From Apostichopus japonicus (Eukaryota > Echinodermata > Holothuroidea > Aspidochirotida > Stichopodidae), in assembly GCF_037975245.1 (NCBI RefSeq), contig NC_092579.1:12880678-12944677 (forward strand): DNA of 64,000 nucleotides. The letters are read 5' to 3'. This document shows, piece by piece, positions 14,101-23,200 of the stretch. A program made the position numbers and the translations under genes. The notes under the pieces are model-generated. The model was not told the origin of the DNA. It did no database searches and saw nothing but the letters and a program-made list of their open reading frames with translations. Positions within the stretch are counted from its first letter, which is position 1. The number at the start of each line of letters is the position of its first letter.

Positions 14101-14535
14101 CTTTGATGGTCACAGTTGTTGACAATTCTTATAAAAACTTACCTTCCTTGCTGTCTCCTGTAGAACAGTACCCCAACACAGGTGTTGAGAAGGGTAAGGG
14201 GGAAAGAGACAGAACAAAGTTAGACCATTAATTTTTAATTTTCATGAAAAATTATGTCTGTATAGAAATCTTTCCTATTGAGCGGTTGGCCCTAAGATCC
14301 ACTTCCTTCCCCTTCCCTGCCCCTACACTCAACCACTATTAAGGGGCTCTCTAGAATCCACAGAATGGTTTTTTTTTTTTGTAGAACTAGCATGTGTACA
14401 TCCACACGTCTTAATATGTCATTTTCACTATGTCAAACACATTAAGTAACAAGCTCACCTCATATCTCTTACAGGGTCGGCCAGGATCGTTGGACTCGCT
14501 ACGAACAAGCCCTGTTGCCCGACATGGCTCCATAG
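3806..14535 (+). CDS. Fibropellin-like EGF-repeat/avidin-domain extracellular protein (3' part)
   Basis: Join of ten exons: 3806-3919, 4202-4315, 4600-4713, 6085-6198, 7597-7710, 10446-10559, 11791-11901, 12470-12601, 13461-13659, 14475-14535, about 395 visible residues ending in TAG. Each of the first seven exons is a single six-cysteine EGF domain with identical phase-1 borders (six of 114 nt, one of 111 nt). Four begin with a calcium-binding D-x-D-E-C start. Six carry the C-x4-T-C O-fucose-type motif (CLNGATC and variants). The last three exons encode an avidin fold: [38 protein letters not shown]. This order is that of echinoderm fibropellins, secreted proteins of the apical lamina. The first visible exon needs one base from an upstream exon that I could not find in 1-3805, so the gene is 5'-incomplete here. 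Confidence 0.9.
4202..4315 (+). CDS. EGF-avidin gene, EGF exon 2
   Basis: Acceptor ttacag, donor gtaagc. One calcium-binding EGF domain ([22 protein letters not shown]) of exactly 114 nt, phase 1 at both ends. Confidence 0.9.
4600..4713 (+). CDS. EGF-avidin gene, EGF exon 3
   Basis: Acceptor ctacag, donor gtaagc, 114 nt. The EGF domain starts INFCDSSPC and so lacks the acidic calcium-binding N-terminus of its neighbours. It retains CLNGATC and [10 protein letters not shown]. Confidence 0.88.
4931..4980 (-). ncRNA. Hammerhead-ribozyme-like motif, probably degenerate
   Basis: On the minus strand, CTGATGA (4968-4974) is followed by GTCC-CAAAA-GGAC as a stem II hairpin, then TAAAC where the core needs GAAAC, then CAGTC as a candidate cleavage site. 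The flanks TTCCA (4975-4979) and TGGAA (4934-4938) are complementary as a stem I. The first G of the GAAA core is T, so activity is doubtful. Such motifs mark Penelope-like retroelements and retrozymes. It lies in intron 3 of the EGF-avidin gene. Confidence 0.5.
5129..5153. repeat. Short (AT)n microsatellite
   Basis: An uninterrupted TA run close to the hammerhead-like motif, possibly part of the same retroelement remnant. Confidence 0.6.
6085..6198 (+). CDS. EGF-avidin gene, EGF exon 4
   Basis: Acceptor ccatag, donor gtcagt, 114 nt. Calcium-binding EGF ([29 protein letters not shown]). Confidence 0.9.
6858..7481. mobile_element. TTAA-flanked MITE, copy 1
   Basis: Terminal inverted repeats TTAAAGCAGCATTTTGCGT and its complement bound 624 bases, with TTAA at both ends. 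An internal perfect 17-bp hairpin, GTTGTACCAGGGAGTTG (7162-7178) with its complement (7184-7200), has a 5-base loop. A longer copy lies at 48764-49586. TTAA termini suggest a piggyBac- or Kolobok-type non-autonomous element. Reading frames inside are not genes. It is intronic in the EGF-avidin gene. Confidence 0.82.
7597..7710 (+). CDS. EGF-avidin gene, EGF exon 5
   Basis: Acceptor ccaaag, donor gtaaga, 114 nt. Calcium-binding EGF ([22 protein letters not shown]). The usual GFTG turn is DNFTG. Confidence 0.88.
7711..10037. other. Intron 5 of the EGF-avidin gene, unique part
   Basis: AT-rich DNA between EGF exons 5 and 6. I see no exon, RNA gene or clear mobile element here. Confidence 0.6.
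10038..10233. repeat. 33-bp tandem repeat, six copies
   Basis: Unit TTAAATTTTGAGGCATGC plus CTTCAGAAGCTGAAT-like sequence, period exactly 33 with few substitutions. Each unit holds TGAGGCATGCYTCA, a 14-bp palindrome that is perfect in copy 3. It lies in the intron before EGF exon 6. Confidence 0.92.
10446..10559 (+). CDS. EGF-avidin gene, EGF exon 6
   Basis: Acceptor acgtag, donor gtaagt, 114 nt. EGF domain [33 protein letters not shown]. The N-terminus is not of the calcium-binding type. It sits just downstream of a 33-bp tandem repeat and follows a 2.7-kb intron. Confidence 0.88.
10719..11410 (-). mobile_element. Degraded non-LTR retrotransposon fragment (3' end)
   Basis: The minus strand encodes the RT C-terminal signature of LINEs ([18 protein letters not shown], then [13 protein letters not shown]) and ends in a 3' tail with GCGCTTTATAAGAACTG and TATTATTATT. 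It is intronic, in the opposite sense to the host gene. Confidence 0.6.
11100..11181. repeat. 41-bp tandem duplication
   Basis: Two adjacent copies beginning tttaacatggagtcagtg and tttaacagggagtcagtg, nearly identical, inside the LINE fragment. Confidence 0.85.
11791..11901 (+). CDS. EGF-avidin gene, EGF exon 7
   Basis: Acceptor ttacag, donor gtaagt, 111 nt. EGF domain [40 protein letters not shown] has Gln in place of the Ser/Thr of the O-fucose motif. This is the last EGF before the avidin domain. Confidence 0.88.
12470..12601 (+). CDS. EGF-avidin gene, avidin exon A
   Basis: Acceptor tgacag, donor gttagt, 132 nt. Encodes the first strands of the avidin barrel (CNIDGTW, GDYVTY). By alignment with avidin, the equivalents of Asn12, Tyr33 and Thr35 are present, while the Ser16 position is Asp. 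Confidence 0.88.
13461..13659 (+). CDS. EGF-avidin gene, avidin exon B
   Basis: Acceptor ctcacag, donor gtatgt, 199 nt. Encodes PTFGFT, the WTGQC strand and TTWVE. Equivalents of avidin Phe79 (Trp here) and Trp97 are kept. The Trp70, Thr77 and Trp110 positions appear replaced (Arg, Arg, Ala in my alignment). Confidence 0.85.
14475..14535 (+). CDS. EGF-avidin gene, avidin exon C and stop
   Basis: Acceptor cttacag. Encodes the last avidin strand (RVGQDRWTR, Asp at the avidin Asn118/streptavidin Asp128 position) and a short tail ending LLPDMAP, then TAG. Confidence 0.85.
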
Positions 14536-15426
14536 AACTATCCTCAACCCTAAGCAGCAACATAGTGCACCAGTTTTCCAGCAAGTTATTCCACTCCAAA
14601 TCAACAACTTGGTGTTTTTTTAAGTTTTTTTTTTTTTTTTTTGTAATTGGAGCTTTGGCAAATTTTTTATGTAACTCAAAGAAAAAGCCAAAACTGAAAT
14701 GCTTCCTTGGAATTCTTGGTTTGGTTTCCCTCACTGTGAGCTTAATGGGAAGTTTGATGTTGTTTTTATAACTTTTTCTCTGTTACTTTGACTTATGAGG
14801 CTATGAATATTCATTCCCGGGTTGACTTCAATTAAATTACATTTTTTGGGAGATATTGAGACAAAATTTTTAATTTTTATCAAGACATCTTTTGCGAAGT
14901 AGAGATATTCCATAGATGAATGATTGATTTTTGTGTAAGATCATAAATCGTGGAGAAAGGTGTTTTATATTATAACACATGGGTTTATCTAATGTATTCT
15001 ATCGTAGAATGGATTACTTAAAAGATAAGGGAAACATATTAAGCCCTGTCGGTGTTACTGGCAGGATATTGGTGTCGACCAAATTGTTATATTCACATCA
15101 CAAGGTTGGTGTCTGGCGGATTTGTTGACCTTCATTTTATCTGATGATACTTACCAACAATTGAGTGCCAAGGTTCATGACACTTCATTCAGGGGAATTA
15201 AGAATTTATGAAAAATTTCCTTTGGAGCAGGCTTTCAGAATTTCCTGAATTATAAAGGGAAAAAAATTGGGAAAATCTCCAAGGTCCTGGGTACAAAAAT
15301 GACAACTATGTTAATCTGTTGAGCATTTTGAAGCAAATTTTGTCATTTTACAGATACTAGTATAAATGTTAATATTCCTATGGACCATGACAAGGTTTGC
15401 ACCTAATTAATACTTCTGCTAAATGT

Positions 15427-15432
15427 AATAAA
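15427..15432 (+). promoter_or_regulatory. Possible polyadenylation signal of the EGF-avidin gene
   Basis: AATAAA about 0.9 kb after the stop codon. Another AATAAA lies near 17975. Which one is used cannot be decided from sequence. Confidence 0.25.
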
Positions 15433-15483
15433 GAAACAGGACACATAGTCAGACAAGATATGCAAGACTTAAGTCAGTTGTTG

Positions 15484-15765
15484 GTGTGATGTTATGTGAT
15501 ACTCTGTGATGACATTTTAATGTCCTAATGATGTTGTGATGACATTTATGATGTCATCCTGTTGTGATATGTCATTTGATGTAATTTAAGATGTCATGGT
15601 GCCATTTGATGTCATGATGTTGTGCATTTGGTGATTTGTGACATCATCACATTGTGATGTTAATTAAGTCATTCGATGGCATGTCTGTTACATCATTTGA
15701 AATTATGTTGTTTATGATGTCAGTTGTGATGTCATTTGATATCATTTATGTTGTAGTGTCATATG
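15484..15765. repeat. Degenerate TGATGTCAT-rich repeat
   Basis: GATGTCAT, GATGACAT and close variants recur about twenty times over 280 bases with irregular spacing. It is a decayed minisatellite built on a near-palindromic 8-10 bp word. Confidence 0.7.
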
Positions 15766-16632
15766 AGGGGGCTGCAGCCAAACTGCTTGGGACATTAGTC
15801 TTTTTTGTGCTGTACATCAGTTTCACCTGAAAGCTTCTCTGTTGAGATAATCTCTATTCTTTAATATTGATTCATCCTGTCACATCAGTATCATGAAGCT
15901 GCTACAGCCTATCCTTTCGACACAGTGCATCACAGAATGTTGCAACAGCCGCAATATTCCAAAGGGAAGGTCTCGTGATGACAAAATAATAGATCCTCAA
16001 ATTGAGAAATTTAAAACTTCTCGATCTGACGAGGATGCGGGCTGATTTTTGCATGGTGCTTACAATTTTCATATTTTGTACTTATTTCTTGTTTTTTTGT
16101 TTGTGGTGGTGATTTACCCATTACTTGTGCGTAATTTAACTGTTTTCTATGTTGAACTATATTAACAACTTTTTTTTGAAGGCCGCATCAGTTTTTCAAT
16201 ACATTTTATGTTATAAGTATCTACATTTCCAACGATAACATGTTATCTAAATTTGGCCCAGTTCTAGGGTTATGGTTTGGCCTCCAGTTTTTTTTTAATT
16301 CTGTTCTATCGATTCCATTAGTATTTATTCCCCAAAACATTTCTTAGCAAATCTCTTATTCAGTGAATTAATACTTGTGCATTTGTTGATCCTTGTCTAT
16401 AATCAAATATTTTTGTAAGATAGAGAAAAACAAACAAAATTGTCAAGAGTCCATTGGGTGAAATGCTATAACAGGTTAAGGAAATTATATTTTTGGAATA
16501 AATATTTATCCATGTATTTCATTTACTTGTACTTATTAACCTTATTAAATATCACTTAAGAAGAAGACAAAACTCAAAATGGATTGTTCATAAAAAAAAT
16601 TAAAAATGTCTTCTTATTAGTGCCACTGACTT

Positions 16633-16805
16633 GGCAACCAGTTGGGACAATTTCCTAATCCTAACACCTCTCAAAACTGTCCTCTCATATCATGCTTCAA
16701 AGCACTGGTAGTGACAGTGATAGCCTACCCATACTGCACAGTACAAGTGCTCTGAAGCATGACAGTACAGTATAGAAAAAAATTGTCCCAACTGGGTGGC
16801 TTTGG
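16633..16805. repeat. Imperfect foldback (inverted repeat) of about 170 bp
   Basis: Left arm words CCAGTTGGGACAATTT and CATGCTTCAAAGCACT return on the right as AGTGCTCTGAAGCATG and AAATTGTCCCAACTGGG in mirrored order. The arms meet near 16720. It could be a small MITE or a hairpin transcript source. Confidence 0.65.
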
Positions 16806-19800
16806 AGGAAGCAGTTAGTATTTTGAAACCAGTTGTCTTTCATAAAAGTTACTAGTGTTTCATTTGTCCAGTTAGTAAAATTAAGAGGTCCTGTCTGTTT
16901 GCTTATTTATTATATATGTATTGGTCTGTTTTAATATTTAATGTACCATTTTTAAAATAGTTGCTACTGTTTGTATATTTTTGTGGGGCGGGACAATTGT
17001 TTTCTGTTGATACTTATTAAGCCAGCTTGGACTACAGTTTTTCCTTTCTTCCACTTCCCCAAACTCTTATTGCTGCAGGGGTAAGACAAATGTGATAAAC
17101 ACGCGCTGAGTGCTGTTCTTCAGTAACGTGCAGTAAGGTTTTCAAAGGTGGGGGGAGCCAATTTCTGTATTTGGTAGAGGCACCACTACTTCTATGGACG
17201 TGCTGTAGGTGGCTGAAAGCTTTCTCGAATAATAGGCGTGGCTGTGAATTCATAATGTAAGAATCTGAGGCATATTTATGACTATAAATGGATCGAAACT
17301 CATGGTTTTGCTAATAAATACCTTTGAATTTTGAAGGGTAAAAACAACCCCTCAGACTGAGCATCTTTTACTGTCCTCTGTGTTCCATTTAAAATAGTTT
17401 ATGATCCAGCAACAAAGGCACCACCAAATGTACCTTTTAAATAAATCGATAGACGTTTGGAGTGAGTTAATCCAGGCTGTTTTAAACTATATGATGTTAG
17501 TTGTGTTGTGTAAAATACATTACAAGCAAAGAAATTGAAAAAAGACCGAGCTTAGTTTGACTTTATAATTCTTATTATGGAGATATCATCATCCAATAAT
17601 TACCTTCAGGTTTAGGCTAGGTCATCCTCATTAAACTGGAAAGCTTTTTTGTGTAAGTTACAGCAGTGTTTATATGTTTAAGATCATGTACAATGACTGG
17701 AAAACTACAAGGTGGTGTGGTCAACGATACATTGTACCCATTAACCTCCAATCTTGGGTCTCCCCGGCCGGCCCGTCGAGACTTCCAAGGGTACATGAGT
17801 TATTTACTCTCATTCTTCGTTCAATAAGCCATTACTCGGAAGAAATATTTCAGAAGCGTAGAAAGATATTCGAACCCACCAACGATATGATGTAACTTGC
17901 TAGCGACTACATGACAACAAAATTGATGTATGTAACACAATTTTATATTTTTCCTGTCATACTTTTTGCATTTTGAAATAAATTTTGTTTCGCTGGTTAT
18001 TTTGTTTGCGTCTTGTGCATGATTTGTGTTTCTCCCTGTGATATTATTTCCATGGTGATGTGCAGATCTCTTTCAGTGTTGGAAATTGGTTGAATTGAAC
18101 TACTTCGGGCCTAACACTTCACAAGTTACGCCACTTCCCCCCCCCCAAAAAAAAAACCACAGTATAAAATAATCTCCTTTCTAACAGCAAATACTAGCAT
18201 TTTCCTTGCATTTATACAAAATGAAAATGTGTCTACAGGCTAAAACAAGCGTCTTTTCTATTGTAACTGGCAAACACAAAAATCCAGTAAAAAGCCTCAA
18301 TTTTGAGGCATTTGCTTGCCTTTGGAGAGTGAACACCTCTAGTCATTTGTAGTGTTTCCTTTATTATGACGTATCTCACATGCAAATGGGCTTTCAAAAT
18401 GCTAACTTTACACCCTAAGAAAATGTCCAAGACCAAAATAAACAACAACAAATATCTACATTTTCCAATAACGGTGATTTTATCATTTTGACCTGTACAG
18501 TTTACAAATGAAACTTGTACAAAAAAAAAGAAACGAAAGAGAAAAATTAAAAAGCAAAACAGATGCACACCTCCGAGTGAGTATAGTGTAGTAGTACACT
18601 GCTATACGAATCTCATTACAGAATGCCTTATAATTTTAAGATTTGAGGTAAATTAAGATTTGCAAAATGGTTGCAAAATAAATTTTCACTTTTACAAGCA
18701 GTCACTGATACCACTTTCACTACAAAGCCAAATGACATGCCAATGTAGCTGCACCATTAATGTGATGAACATTAGCAGTAGTTATGCATAGAATGTTAGA
18801 AACATACTGTATTTCAAACAACAATTTCCTAAAAGTATTCTACCATGTTGGAGGGAACCAAATGGAAAGTGGTACAACAAACATTTTCAACCGTTGTTAC
18901 AAAGGTGCTAGATGCAGATACACTAAGCAATTACTGTAGGAATGAGGGGGGGAGGCAACAACTTTGAATCATTCTAACAAGCCGTGTCATCTTTTCAACA
19001 AATTTGAATCCCCTCAAACAAGGAGATCTGTGTGGTTACAAACATTTGCGTCCAGCATTTAATCAAATCGGTCAATAGTATGTCCACCACCCCCCACCCC
19101 CATAAAGTTAGTGAAACGTTTTGTTTCATTTGGAAACCGTTCTAAATATGCATCACTGGATCTCTCACTTCAAAGTCAAATTGTTTCAAAATATAACCTA
19201 TCATGTTAACACTACTCCACTGGCATCAGGGGTGGAGGATTGGCCTGTCAGAGGCTCTGCCAATGAAAGGACCCAAAATCACAATTTTTTTCCGGATTGT
19301 GAAGGACGCTGTTTTCCCCTAGCAAGGCGCCAATTGCACTGCTTGTTTCAAGGTACCAGAGCGGCCAGTTAGATCAATGCACCGATAGTAACTTATGCCC
19401 CAACCCACCCCTGACGTAGCAACTTATGCCCCAATCCACCCCTGACGTGTGGTAACTCTTACATACAGATGAGAAAAGCAAGATATAGTTATCGTCAAAT
19501 CCTAGTTTGGGATCTCCAAGCCCTTATATTGTTCATTCCTGAGGGAGCATTATCTGAATTCCAATGAAAACTACTTTTTGACATGCTTTTGATAATGGAC
19601 GCATTTTTTGGGATGACATACGATAACTGTTTAATTCACTCAATACTCTCACTGTGTTTCGTTTCTTCAGAGGAGAAAGAATGCTTGCACACCAAAGTTA
19701 ACACCTCTCGAAACATCCCATCGATGGTCACGCCTATCACAGAATAGAAGAAAATTGTCACAGGATTCATCGATCACATAAATTCCTCTTACGGACATTA

Positions 19801-20183
19801 CCCAGGACTATGAAGTCTTACGTACTGTTTCACACGTGAAATGATATGAGGATATTAATAGCATACTTATAAACCTCTTTCAATCATGTCTGAATGATCC
19901 CTGCCTTAGACTAGGCTCTTTCAGCAGTGACTCAAGGCATTTACATAAAAAATTCCTTTCAAAATGCTACATTCTCCTCTTTGTTGATTGGGGGGGGGGG
20001 CAGTATTTACCTCCAGTATTTCTATCCACCATCTGTTCAGAGCATCCTAAAATGTGAACAAATGTTGTTTTTTTCCTCTCTCTCTCAGAGACTCTCCACC
20101 CAACGACTAAATGCTTTGACTACAATTAGTGGTAAGGCTGGTTAAATATTTACAGCGAGTTAACCAGAAGACCAGGATTATCA

Positions 20184-20261
20184 TCACCGATGAGATGGAG
20201 ATGCTCCAGCTGAGGCAGATACGTTGTCTCCTCCACTATTAGATCCCTCCACAACTGGGCT
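20184..20261 (-). CDS. GPS1: GPS1 exon 13 and stop
   Basis: Encodes [20 protein letters not shown] and SPSHR, then TGA. The Ser/Gly-rich tail is poorly conserved in the family. The acceptor (ttctcag) and phase fit exon 12 across a 2.9-kb intron. Confidence 0.78.
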   Translation of the reverse strand, partial: SPVVEGSNSGGDNVSASAGASPSHR

Positions 20262-23200
20262 CTGAGAACGGGGCAAACATAAAATAAAAGACAGAAATCA
20301 ATTTAAAGAAACTTAGAAAACAACGAGAGAAATTATTAAGGGGAAAAAAATAATTAAAATTAACAAATTAAATAAAATGAAACAGGGGATTAATCCAATT
20401 AGAAATGAAGTATTCAGTTTCTCCTCCCATGTGGGAACTTTTTATTGTTTCTCCTTGTTTAGATCCTTAGCATTAGGCATGTTATACAGTTCTGTGTTTT
20501 AAAAACAAGTGTGTAATAAGTGAGGCGTTACAGTAATCAGTCGACATCCAGTACTCTCTTCCACACGTCATGATTGAAGTAACGCATTTCACAACAGAAA
20601 ACGAACGACCAAAGGTCTATCCGAAAGAGGTGCGGGGAATCGTCTCGAAATAAAGACAGGGATGAAAATGACTAGAATGAGCCCATTAAATGTTGTGAAT
20701 CCCATTTTGAATTTGTAACTGCAGAAATTAAATCAATTACAGGGGAGTTGGCCCTCAGACTTAGATGTAAGGATATTTATATATATATACATTTTTTTTT
20801 CTTCAGAATGATCGATTTAATATTAACCAAATTCTCCGGCATTTTTAAGATTTACTACTATGTATTTAATTGCAACTGATACCAAACTTAGAGTAACACA
20901 CAATTATAAATTATGCAAAACATAGAAATGGGAAGAACTCATGCTCTCTGGTGACTTCAGATATCTCTTGTTTCACAAGAAAACAAGACTGCCTGGAGGA
21001 TATAATTTTGCTACGGTGTAGAACATGTTGCAAAAGGGTTTGAATTCAAGGCCATGTGTCAAGGTTGCACATGCAAATTACAAAACAAATAATAATAATT
21101 CAAATGCATGTGGTTTACAATCTTTACTTGGGGGGGGGGGGGGGTGGGGGCTCACGAGAGTGAGGTTTTCATTATATTTGAAATGAAATTATCAAAGGAG
21201 TGAGAAAATTAAGGACAAGCCCTTTATATCAAGTCTGTGATTTAAATGGTTAAAATTCTGGTCTTGGACGTTGGATTCTCAAGCCTACTCTGTTGACCTC
21301 ACTAATATAAAACATTCAGCTACGTATCCTTGCAAAGATTGGTTCCAACAGACGGACGGACGAACAGCAGTACTGGTCCTCGAGCGACACAAACAGAACC
21401 GTAACAAAATTGGACACGTGTTTGATTGCACTAAATGGAAAGCATATCAATTGACTTCGGGAAACAAAGAGCCCATATTAGCACAACCCAGCAGCTCAAT
21501 TTAAAACATTAAAACTTGGTTACACTCATTTCCCAAATAACAAACAACAAATCTAAGCATCTGTTTCCAGATTGTCCTCATATGTACAGTTTTTTCCAAC
21601 ATTTAAATTTCTTCCTCTGGGTGTGTTCTGTCATGCATTTCCCCAATTAACTGGCAAGCAAAGCATATGTTGCACCTTCTGACACCAACATCTACCCCCC
21701 CACCCCCCATTCTCCATCCACTCTCCCCCAGCCTCACATTCCACCTCATGCAGTCCATACTGGTTCCTAGTGAAGATGCATTCATTTCATTACATTCAGG
21801 AATAAAGGGATTTCTTGCTGCACAATTTTGTTCCAAATAAAACATATATCACTCAAAAAAATAACTTACAAGTTATTTAAAAATGCAATCAGCAAATAAC
21901 AACACAAAAATATCACATATTTATTAAGAAAATATAACACAAAAATTATATATATATATATGAAAATGAGAGAAACTTGAAAGGAAAAGAAGCTATAATA
22001 TCTTTTAAGAATAACATAATAATATCAAGGTGACCACTGTCAGGTTACAGGTGTGATTAAACATAAATATGTCAACAAGTCCCAACGATGATGAAGAAAT
22101 TAAGAAGGATAAACCAACTGATAATGGGGTGGGGGTGAGTTGGAGGATGAGGGGAGGGAATCATCACATCGAGGAGGGTAAAACCTCACCTCCGTTCATA
22201 CTCACACTGGAATACTGAAATTTGACAAAAGTAAAAGACGCAAGTGCTAATGGTGATAACTGACGACATGTCTAGCACTGAAAAACTGATAGATTTCTTT
22301 CCAAATATCATCCATTACGCTCCCCTTAGTTAGGCTTCCATTCAAGGCTCAGACTTTATCCCGACTGTACAGAATTACTGTCTTTGCTTACATCCCATCG
22401 GTTTGTATTTAAACTAAAGATACATAGTCTGAAAAGCGATAAACAATTTAATAAGACAAAAAAAAAGGGGGGATATTCTTTTTCCTTTCATGTGGAATGG
22501 AAAGTGACCAAATTCAAAACAAGCACTCAAAAGTGAATTAAGATGTATTAAGATGATGAACAAGGATATGCAATACTAGCATCACAACCAGTCTGACGGT
22601 TAGATGAGGCAAGAGTCCATAGCCAAACCTGATAATATCTCCATATCCTGTCCATATTGGGTGAAGATTTAAGAACCAACCCCTTCCCCTGCACCCCCTC
22701 CTCCAACCTTTAAATTAATCTCCCCTGTGCACTCTGTGATGCATGTGGTAGCTTGCATAAGAAGATTTAAGAATCAACCCCTCCCCCCCCCCTCCTCCAA
22801 CCTTTGAATTAATCTTCCCTATGCACTCTGTGATGCATGTGGTAGCTTGCATAAATCCTTACCCCATGTACCTGCTAATATCCAAGTGGCAATCTATATA
22901 TCTTTTGTACATTTCTCGGTATTCAACGTGCAGCATAATCATTCCAACAGTAATTACGTTATCATGGCAACATTGTTATAATAATAATGCATGATTACAA
23001 ACGCAGCTCAAAGATGATATGATACATTCACTCTTCCCTCTTTTCCTAAAACTGCTACCTCAACGTAACTTTCTCTCCTCACTGTATTGAAGTTGTTTAG
23101 TCTCTTCTTTACTCTTAGAGAATGATGTACTGCTAACATGGCTCTGGTTTATGCTTACCTTCACTTGGATGTCATTCTTCAACATGGCTGACCTCAATAT

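Larger units (their letters stand above)
14536..20183. other. Convergent 3' region between the EGF-avidin gene and GPS1
   Basis: 3' UTRs of the two convergent genes plus intergenic DNA. It contains a TGATGTCAT-rich block (15484-15765), a foldback (16633-16805) and poly-C/poly-A tracts. TTTATT at 18360-18365 could be a minus-strand AATAAA for GPS1. I found no coding exons. Confidence 0.5.

Noticed and set aside
14411..14771. Frames of 107-113 aa around the last avidin exon
   Set aside because: They run across the acceptor and 3' UTR, have no known domain, and conflict with the avidin frame.
17674..17895. 73-aa frame between the EGF-avidin gene and GPS1
   Set aside because: No recognisable domain and no splice partner; treated as chance.
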